Under the pieces are notes generated by a model that saw only the letters and a program-made list of their open reading frames with translations, was not told the origin of the DNA and searched no databases. 64,000 nt of DNA, taken from the NCBI RefSeq assembly GCF_022489065.1, contig NZ_JAKVTW010000002.1, positions 248,001 to 312,000 of the forward strand. Reading direction: 5' to 3'. Shown one piece after another: positions 57,852 to 64,000 of the stretch; the first letter of the stretch is position 1, and each line of letters opens with the position of its first letter. The translations under genes were made by a program, and so were the position numbers. The stretch comes from Vreelandella neptunia (GTDB taxonomy: Bacteria; Pseudomonadota; Gammaproteobacteria; Pseudomonadales; Halomonadaceae).

Positions 57852-59506
57852 ATCAACCAGCCTTGAATACGCTGCTTGAGGGCTTAATCCACACCTGGGA
57901 AAACGAGGTAGTGGAATTCAAGCAGGCTGATAACGATTACCCTACCAACAAGATTGGTGAGTACTTCTCGGCCCTCAGCAATGAAGCCAATCTGCGTGGG
58001 CTGGAGCGTGCCTGGCTGGTATTTGGCGTTAGCAATAAAACTCGTGGTGTAGTGGGAACCAGCTACCGCGAAGACTCTGAGCGCTTGCATAGTCTGAAAC
58101 AACAAGTGGCACAAACCACCGAGCCCAGCGTCACCTTCCGCAATATCCATGAGTTGCAGCATACAGGCGGTAGGGTTTTGCTATTTGAGATACCGGCAGC
58201 ACCCCGCGGCATTCCCATAGCATGGAAGGGGCACTATCACGCCCGTGCGGGTGAAAGCCTGGGGTCCCTGGGACTGGATAAACAAGATGAGATTCGTCAA
58301 CAAACTCTGGCACAGGACTGGAGTGCGCAGCTAGTTCCAGCTGCCAGCTTAGCCGACCTGGACGAGGCTGCGCTGCACAAGGCCCGTGATGCCTTTGCCC
58401 AGAAATACGCCAATCGCTTTAGTGGCGAAGAGGTTATGGGCTGGCCTTTGTCCACATTCCTTGATCGGGCACGCATTACCCAGAACGGCAAAATTACGCG
58501 AACTGCGCTGTTGCTACTGGGCAAGGCTGAATCGGCTTGGCATCTCTCGCCTTATCCAGCCCAGATGACCTGGAAGTTGGAGGGTATAGAGCGTGCCTAC
58601 CAGCACTTTGCTCCTCCTTTTCTGCTAACCACTTCGCAATTGTATCAGCGCATTCGTAACATCCAGTTACGCCTGCTCCCACAGGATGAGCTGTTGCCTG
58701 TTGAAGTATCGAAGTATGACCAGAAGATTGTGCTGGAGGCTCTGCACAACTGCATCGCTCATCAGGATTACATGCGCAATGGACGGGTCGTGTTAATTGA
58801 ACAGCCGGATCGGCTGGTGTTTGAAAATGAGGGAAGCTTCTACGAGGGTGTGCCCGGTGACTATCTGGAAGGCAATCGAATACCCCGGCGCTACCGCAAC
58901 CCCTTTCTAGCCCAAGCCATGGCCGAGCTGAACATGATCGATACTATGGGCTACGGCATTCATGACATGTTTGCCCGCCAAGCCCGTCGTTATCTCCCCA
59001 TGCCCGATTATGATCTTGGTGAATCGGGTGCGGTTAGGTTGACTATCTATGGTGGTGTCGTCAATCCAGCCTACAGTCGGCTTCTGATCCAGCAAACTGA
59101 CCTGCCACTTGCGGATGTGTTGGCATTAGACCGAGTTCAGAAGCAGTTACCGATTCCCGACGAGGCGGTAACTCGCCTAAAGCGCGCTGGCCTAATAGAG
59201 GGGCGAAAGCCGCGTTTTTATGTCTCGGCCAGTGTGGCCAAGGCGACTGCAAGCAAAGCGGATTATATCCGCACACGCGCGCAGGATGATGAGTTTTACG
59301 CCAAGCTGGTCATCGATTATTTGTATCAGTTTGGCCAAGCCAATCGCGCAGAAATCGACAAGTTGCTAATCGACAAGCTCAGTGATGCGCTCACTCTTGA
59401 ACAAAAGCAGCGCAAAATCGGCAACCTTTTGACCAAGCTGAGGCGGCGGAAGCGCATTCTTAATACGGGTTCGAGAGGTAAGCCAGAATGGAAGCTTGCA
59501 GAATGA
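57848..59506 (+). CDS. AlbA_2/Schlafen-type protein with GHKL-like ATPase domain
   Basis: A 552-residue protein of the AlbA_2 group found in many accessory regions. Residues about 15-125 form the AlbA_2 nucleic-acid-binding domain (EVVEFKQADN, FSALSNEANLRG, WLVFGVSNKTRGVVG). Residues about 295-410 carry a RecG-C/HATPase_c_4-like domain with the N-box LEALHNCIAHQDY and MGYGIHDM. The C-terminal about 150 residues look like winged-helix units (KLPIPDEAVTRLKRAGLIEG, IGNLLTKLRRRKRIL). Roles proposed for the group include transcription control and defence. It is preceded by the same leader as the SMC gene that follows, and shares its ribosome-binding site sequence. Confidence 0.85.
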   Translation: MDQPALNTLLEGLIHTWENEVVEFKQADNDYPTNKIGEYFSALSNEANLRGLERAWLVFGVSNKTRGVVGTSYREDSERLHSLKQQVAQTTEPSVTFRNIHELQHTGGRVLLFEIPAAPRGIPIAWKGHYHARAGESLGSLGLDKQDEIRQQTLAQDWSAQLVPAASLADLDEAALHKARDAFAQKYANRFSGEEVMGWPLSTFLDRARITQNGKITRTALLLLGKAESAWHLSPYPAQMTWKLEGIERAYQHFAPPFLLTTSQLYQRIRNIQLRLLPQDELLPVEVSKYDQKIVLEALHNCIAHQDYMRNGRVVLIEQPDRLVFENEGSFYEGVPGDYLEGNRIPRRYRNPFLAQAMAELNMIDTMGYGIHDMFARQARRYLPMPDYDLGESGAVRLTIYGGVVNPAYSRLLIQQTDLPLADVLALDRVQKQLPIPDEAVTRLKRAGLIEGRKPRFYVSASVAKATASKADYIRTRAQDDEFYAKLVIDYLYQFGQANRAEIDKLLIDKLSDALTLEQKQRKIGNLLTKLRRRKRILNTGSRGKPEWKLAE

Positions 59507-59715
59507 AAACAGTAGAAAATAAATTTATATTATCTAAAAATCAGCTATTTATGTCTTTCTGCAAAAAACGAAAGTACGCGAAATGCAGAAAGAATGCAGA
59601 AAGAAAATGCCATGGCACTGGAATTTAAAACTAAGTTTTAAATTCGGGCCAACGGATAAACACAAACGAAATGATCAGGTCATCCAGCGACGCCAGAAGA
59701 TGCCGCTTTGGTCTG
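59507..59715. other. gap after the AlbA_2 gene with repeated TGCAGAAAG
   Basis: About 210 bp, AT-rich at first. CTTTCTGCA at 59555-59563 is inverted relative to TGCAGAAAG at 59584-59592, and AATGCAGAAAG is repeated in tandem (59582-59603). A 62-codon frame from 59583 shows no family features. It marks the right end of the segment that seems to have been inserted. Confidence 0.55.
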
Positions 59716-59822
59716 TGTCTGGCAAACTAGCCACTTTCAGCGATCAGCAAACCGCTCCGGCTCGTTATTGAAATAGCCATTTAGATAGCCATTGAAATAG
59801 TCATCGAAAGGACACGGCATGG
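59716..59822 (+). repeat. leader repeat, copy 2 (before the SMC gene), with 12-bp tandem repeat
   Basis: Second copy of the leader at 57781-57851. It differs by an insert that contains three imperfect 12-bp units (TGAAATAGCCAT, TTAGATAGCCAT, TGAAATAGTCAT at 59769-59804). It ends with the same ribosome-binding site and ATG-G as copy 1. Confidence 0.92.
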
Positions 59823-62800
59823 CCCACCTGCTACGCATCGTGATGATTCACGGCCACCTGGAAGGGGTGGTGGAACTGAGTGTGGATGGCCACACCAATA
59901 TTTGCGGCACCAACGCCTCCGGTAAAACCACGCTGCAGCGGCTGGTGCCGGTGTTTTACGGCGAGCTACCCAATAAGGTCGTGCCCAAAACGCGCATGAA
60001 GTTTGATGCGTTTTACCTGCCCAACCGCAACAGCTATCTTGTGTACGAATACCGCCGCGAAGCGGGCAACATTTGCCAGGCAGTGCTCACGCGTAAACAA
60101 GAAGGCGGGGTGGAATACCGTTTTGTCGGCGCGCCTTACCAGCCGGAAGATTATCTGGTGGAGAGCGACGCGGGCGTGGCGGCGCTGGACTACACCCAGT
60201 GGGCCAGCGGCCTGCGGCGCAACGGTACGCCGGTGTCGCCCAAGCTGGGTGCCACCTCTGAATTCCGCTCGGTCATCCAAAACGATTTTACCCAGCTGCA
60301 TGGTAACAGCCGCGACGGTCTCAAACTGCGCCAGATCGCGGCGCAGTTCAGTCTGGTGAAGCCCGAACGGCGTATCCGACATATTGAAAAGTTGGTCTCC
60401 GCGGTGCATGCCAAAGAGGGCAAGATGGACACCCTCAAAACCATGCTGGCGGCGATTTTCGAAGAGGATGGCGTCGAGCTGCCGGTGACCCGGATTCGCA
60501 ACACCAAGGCGCGGGAGTGGATTGCCCAGATGCGCCAATCCATGCGCCTGGAACCGCTGCAGGCATCCCTGGCCCGGCTCGCCGGTATCGACCGCGAACT
60601 CGCCGACCTAGATGCCACGCTGTGGCAACTGAAGCCCCAGCTAGAAGAGGACCGCCAGAAAGCAGAGCGCCAGATGGCCGATGTGGATGCTGAGCTGGCC
60701 CGCCATCACCGCGAGTTCCAGCAGCGGGAGAGCGACTATAGTGAGGCGCGGGATAAGCTAAACGACCGCCACAGCGAAGTGGTCAGCGATTTGCAGCAGA
60801 CACAGCGCCGCCTGAATGATCTACAAACCCAGTACGAGCAATACGCCGAGGCGGACATGCCTGCCCTGGAGCGCGACATCAACGCGCTGCCCCAGTGGCG
60901 GGAACAGCGTGACCAGCTGCGCACCCACCTAAACGTGATGCAGGACGCGGTAAAAGAGAGCCAGGCGCGCCTGGATGGTCGGCTGCGCGAATTGTCTGAG
61001 GCGCTGGCCCGCCAGACCCGTGAATCCCAGGAACTGATCGACGCCCTGGTCGAAGAGAAAGCCCTGCGCCGTGAACAGCAGTGGGAATCCGAACAGCAGC
61101 TCAACGAGCGCTACCAGCAGGAGCGCCAACGCCTGGAAGGCGAGTATCAGGCGCAGCTGGAACTCGGCGTTGAACAGCTAGCCGAACTAAAAGCGCAGCT
61201 CTCGCTCTCGACCCAGACCGCCGAAGAGGCTTCCGAGGCGGAGCTTGCCCAGGCGCGCTTGGATCAGGCCCAGCAGGAGCGCAACGCATCCGCCGCTACG
61301 CTGGATGGCCTGCGCCGGGAGTTTGAAAGCCGCAAGCGCGAGCGCGACAGTGCCGAACAGCAGCTGGTGCAGCTTCGTCAGCAGTTGGAGCGCGCCGAGC
61401 AGCGCTGCTTTGCGCTCTATCAGCAGCGCGACCCGGAGCAGGGCAGCCTGCGCCACTTCCTGCGCTACCACCGCCCCGGCTGGGAGCAGCAGTTAGGCAA
61501 GGTAATTGCCCCGGAGCTGCTGGAGCGGCGTGACCTCGCCCCGCAGCTGGCAGAAGGCGCGAGCGATGACCTATTCGGGCTAGCGGTGGATCTTTCCGCC
61601 ATTGCCCTGCCGGATTACGCCCAGGACGAAGCCAGCCTGCTGGCCGCCATCGAAGAAGCCGATAGCGCCAAACGCCGGGTGCAAACGGAGAGCCAAGCCG
61701 CTGAGAAATCGCTCAAACAGCATAACGAGCGGGTGCAGCAGGCCGATGAAGCCCAGGATCAGGGCCGCATGGCCCACAAGCGCGCCGAGCAGGAAGTCGA
61801 GTTTGCGCTAGAGGCCCGCCGCCAGCAGCACGAGCGCCACACCAAGCGCCAGCAGGAGCGCCGCACTGCTCATCAAACCGCGCTAGCCAGCCAGGAGCAG
61901 GCGCAAAAGGAGCTGCGTGAAGAGAAGCAGCAGGCGCTCGCCGCCCTCAGCGAGACCCATCAAAGCCAACTGCTGGAGCTAAAAGCCGACGGCCAGAGCC
62001 AGGTAGATAGCCTGGATGCCCAACTGCGCCAGTATAAGCAGCAGTTGAGCGAAGCCAATGCCGAACACCAGCGCCAGCGCGCGGAATTGGAAGAGGCCTT
62101 TAGCCAGGAACTGGCCGACCAGGGCGTCGACCCCGCCAAGCTAAAAGATACCAAGGCGCGGCTGGCCAGCCAGGAGGAACGCATTCGCGTCACCGCCGCC
62201 CGACAGGATGAACTCACCGAATACACCCGCTTTATGCGCGTTGAGTGGGGGCAGCACAAGCCGCAGCTGGTCGCGCAAGAAGCCGAGCTGGAGCAGGCGG
62301 AGCAAAAGCAGCAGCGCGATAAAGAACACCTGAAAAACGACTTTCAGGCCGCGCGCAAAACCCACCAAAGCACGGTCAGCACGCTGAAAACCCAGCGGGA
62401 GAACGAATACGCCGCCCTGGAAGCCTTGAAACCGCTGCTCACCCAGCTGGAAAGCCTTGCCATTGAACCCGACGGCCAAGCGCCCGGTGCGCCCCTGGGC
62501 GATGTGGACGAGCGCATCGAGCGCGCCCGCCAAGCGCTGGGCAATCGCCACCAGCTTATCGAGCAATTACGCCGTGGCTGCCTAGAAGTGGAAAGCCAAC
62601 TAATCAAGGACGCCAGCAGCGGCTTCGCCGAAGCGCTGGAGAGCGAGCGCAGCAAGCTGCAGAGCGATAACCCGCGCCTACAGCTGCCGCTACTGCGCGA
62701 CATGCTTAAACTGCTCGAAGACCAACAGCAGCAGTTGATTCAGGAAGGCCGCAACCTGAGCGACGACCTGGATAAGTTCTTCACCGTGTTCCGCGACTTG

Positions 62801-63484
62801 AACCGACGCATCAGCGCCCAGAGCCGCCGGCTTTCTGAAGAGGTTGCCGATGACCTGCGCCTGGAAGGCATCACCAAGGCCGAAGTGCGCATCCAGTCCA
62901 CCATTGATGAACTCGGCTTCTGGGAGCCGCTGAAGCTGTTCGCCCAGCGCTACAAGGAGTGGCGCGAATCCGGCCAGACGCTGCCCAGTGACGACTACCT
63001 CAATGCCCTAGCGGACGTGGTCGATTTGCTGCGCAGCGACCAGCAGTACAGCTTCGAAAGCCTGCTGCGCCTGGAGCTGCACCTGAACGAAGGCGGCACC
63101 GATCTGGTAATCAAAAACGACCGCCAGCTGCTGGAGTCCTCCAGCCACGGCATGGCGTATTTGATTCTGTGCAAGTTCCTGCTCGCCTTTACCCGCCTGC
63201 TGCGCGGCGATGCGGAAATCGCCATCCACTGGCCGATTGATGAGATCGGCACCCTGGCGTACCACAATGTCGAAAAACTGTTCGACGCCTGCGACAGCAA
63301 CCGCATTCATATCGTCGGCGCGTTTCCCAACCCCGAGTCCGATGTGCTGCTACTGTTCGCCAACCGCTACCTGATCGATCGCGATGAGGCCAACCCCAAC
63401 AAGCGAGTGTTAAAACGCATCGAACCACGGCTAAGCCGCCTGGCCGAACGGCTCCATGAACGTCAGCAGGAGGTGACGGTATGA
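59819..63484 (+). CDS. SMC-like coiled-coil ATPase (DUF3584/MksB-like)
   Basis: A 1221-residue SMC-type protein. The N-terminal head has Walker A in CGTNASGKTTLQRL (residues 30-38). Long heptad-rich coiled coils (about 250-530 and 620-1040, full of Gln, Glu, Leu, Ala and Arg) flank a globular hinge-like segment (about 530-615, RHFLRYHRPGW and FGLAVDLSAIALPDYAQDE). The C-terminal head has a signature-like SSSHGMAYLILC (about 1107-1118) and Walker B in IHWPIDEIGTL (Asp 1141, Glu 1142). Length and layout fit the DUF3584 family and MukB/MksB condensins. The MksE-like gene follows with a 4-bp overlap, which supports a condensin-type complex. The hallmark ABC signature is divergent. Confidence 0.85.
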   Translation: MAHLLRIVMIHGHLEGVVELSVDGHTNICGTNASGKTTLQRLVPVFYGELPNKVVPKTRMKFDAFYLPNRNSYLVYEYRREAGNICQAVLTRKQEGGVEYRFVGAPYQPEDYLVESDAGVAALDYTQWASGLRRNGTPVSPKLGATSEFRSVIQNDFTQLHGNSRDGLKLRQIAAQFSLVKPERRIRHIEKLVSAVHAKEGKMDTLKTMLAAIFEEDGVELPVTRIRNTKAREWIAQMRQSMRLEPLQASLARLAGIDRELADLDATLWQLKPQLEEDRQKAERQMADVDAELARHHREFQQRESDYSEARDKLNDRHSEVVSDLQQTQRRLNDLQTQYEQYAEADMPALERDINALPQWREQRDQLRTHLNVMQDAVKESQARLDGRLRELSEALARQTRESQELIDALVEEKALRREQQWESEQQLNERYQQERQRLEGEYQAQLELGVEQLAELKAQLSLSTQTAEEASEAELAQARLDQAQQERNASAATLDGLRREFESRKRERDSAEQQLVQLRQQLERAEQRCFALYQQRDPEQGSLRHFLRYHRPGWEQQLGKVIAPELLERRDLAPQLAEGASDDLFGLAVDLSAIALPDYAQDEASLLAAIEEADSAKRRVQTESQAAEKSLKQHNERVQQADEAQDQGRMAHKRAEQEVEFALEARRQQHERHTKRQQERRTAHQTALASQEQAQKELREEKQQALAALSETHQSQLLELKADGQSQVDSLDAQLRQYKQQLSEANAEHQRQRAELEEAFSQELADQGVDPAKLKDTKARLASQEERIRVTAARQDELTEYTRFMRVEWGQHKPQLVAQEAELEQAEQKQQRDKEHLKNDFQAARKTHQSTVSTLKTQRENEYAALEALKPLLTQLESLAIEPDGQAPGAPLGDVDERIERARQALGNRHQLIEQLRRGCLEVESQLIKDASSGFAEALESERSKLQSDNPRLQLPLLRDMLKLLEDQQQQLIQEGRNLSDDLDKFFTVFRDLNRRISAQSRRLSEEVADDLRLEGITKAEVRIQSTIDELGFWEPLKLFAQRYKEWRESGQTLPSDDYLNALADVVDLLRSDQQYSFESLLRLELHLNEGGTDLVIKNDRQLLESSSHGMAYLILCKFLLAFTRLLRGDAEIAIHWPIDEIGTLAYHNVEKLFDACDSNRIHIVGAFPNPESDVLLLFANRYLIDRDEANPNKRVLKRIEPRLSRLAERLHERQQEVTV

Positions 63485-64000
63485 TCGAACATGGCCCACT
63501 GCTAGAGCGCCTGCTGGCCGGTGAGTTTGTCTGCCCGATCAGCGATGAAAGCGGCTATCGTCATCTCACCAATGAAGAGACCCGGGAAGAGATCGATACC
63601 TACCTGCGGCCGCTTAACCGGCGGCTGGCCAGCAATGAGGATGGCAGCGTCTATTTTCTGGCCTGGCGTCAGCTCAATGACAACGCCCGGGATCAGTTGT
63701 CCCGCCAGCTTGGCGATACGCTCAATAGCCTGCTGCCGCTGCTGGAGTGGCTGCAATTGGTGCAAGAGGCGCTGGGTCGCGATACCCTGGCTGCCCCCGG
63801 CGATGTGCTCAAACCCGCCGAATTCAGCGCCAAGTGCGAAGACAACCAAAGCCTACGCGAACGCCTGGAGCGCCTGGCCACCGACAGCTTTTTTGGCTCG
63901 CAAAGTGACCAGCTCGACGCCCAGGTAAAGCAGGTCTTTAAACGCTTAAAAGAGCACGGCTACCTGCTTCAGCCGCATTCAGAGCGGCAGGTATTCGTCG
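63481..64000 (+). CDS. MksE-like condensin accessory subunit, cut by window edge
   Basis: The first 173 residues of a protein that runs past the right edge. It opens like MksE proteins: LLERLLAGEFVCPISDESGYRHL, then YLRPLNRRLASNEDGSVYFLAW, LLPLLEWLQLVQEALGRD and FKRLKEHGYLL (a winged-helix type segment). MksE and MukE bind the kleisin MksF/MukF and the SMC arm. It is coupled to the SMC gene by an ATGA overlap. A kleisin gene should follow beyond 64000; if a DUF2220-type nuclease follows too, the set would be Wadjet-like. Confidence 0.8.
   Translation, partial: MIEHGPLLERLLAGEFVCPISDESGYRHLTNEETREEIDTYLRPLNRRLASNEDGSVYFLAWRQLNDNARDQLSRQLGDTLNSLLPLLEWLQLVQEALGRDTLAAPGDVLKPAEFSAKCEDNQSLRERLERLATDSFFGSQSDQLDAQVKQVFKRLKEHGYLLQPHSERQVFV

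Noticed and set aside
59583..59771. A 62-codon small gene before the SMC gene
   Set aside because: It runs through the duplicated leader, which is not coding in its other copy.
59819..63484. Calling the SMC gene mukB or jetC outright
   Set aside because: The ABC signature and gene order differ from those families and the kleisin gene lies outside the window.

Overview
The window looks like a chromosomal segment of a Halomonas-type gammaproteobacterium (family Halomonadaceae; genus is an inference). Support comes from the gammaproteobacterial gene orders (der-bamB-yfgM-hisS-ispG-rodZ-pilF-rlmN-ndk-isc and queA-tgt-yajC-secD-secF), the moderately high GC of most genes, acidic linkers such as the one in RodZ, and TRAP and peptide-type importers. 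No rRNA, CRISPR array or intact insertion sequence was seen.

Region 1 (1-30369) is core genome. It holds rsmB (cut by the left edge)-fmt-def on the minus strand and lysM-dprA-tsaC-hemF-aroE on the plus strand. Next come a small membrane protein, an M48 peptidase lipoprotein and an LEA14-like lipoprotein, then the long minus-strand run from der to iscR, cysE and trmJ, the divergent suhB, and secF-secD-yajC-tgt-queA. The region ends with tRNA-Leu(CAA), its promoter and its terminator. Two departures from the textbook stand out. The isc locus has only iscR-iscS-iscA, with an IscS that stops before the IscU-binding tail. The SuhB-like protein has lost most of the inositol-phosphatase metal-binding motif.

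Region 2 (30370-37886) is an AT-rich accessory island just after the tRNA-Leu. It carries an orphan phage-tailspike-like protein and two head-to-head OafA-type acyltransferases whose membrane domains match closely but whose SGNH domains have diverged. This fits surface-polysaccharide modification and variation. A GT4 glycosyltransferase borders it on the right.

Region 3 (39438-57758) is catabolic. An AraC-type regulator precedes ridA, an ornithine-cyclodeaminase-like gene, a TRAP transporter (dctPQM), two HDAC-fold amidohydrolases and a branched-chain-type aminotransferase. Facing it is a minus-strand operon for a dipeptide-type ABC importer, an FAD-linked 2-hydroxyacid dehydrogenase and a class I/II aminotransferase. 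A divergent GntR regulator and a third HDAC-fold amidohydrolase complete it. Together they suggest import and deacylation of N-acylated amines or amino acids, followed by transamination and oxidation. The substrate cannot be told from sequence.

Region 4 (57781-64000) is the most unusual. An AlbA_2/Schlafen-type gene with a GHKL-like domain is followed by an SMC-like coiled-coil ATPase of 1221 residues and, overlapping it, a MksE-like condensin subunit cut by the right edge. The leader in front of the AlbA_2 gene and the leader in front of the SMC gene are near-identical direct repeats that reach into the start codon. This suggests that the AlbA_2 gene was inserted, with duplication, into the leader of a MukBEF/MksBEF-type operon. 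A kleisin subunit and possibly a nuclease are predicted beyond the right edge.
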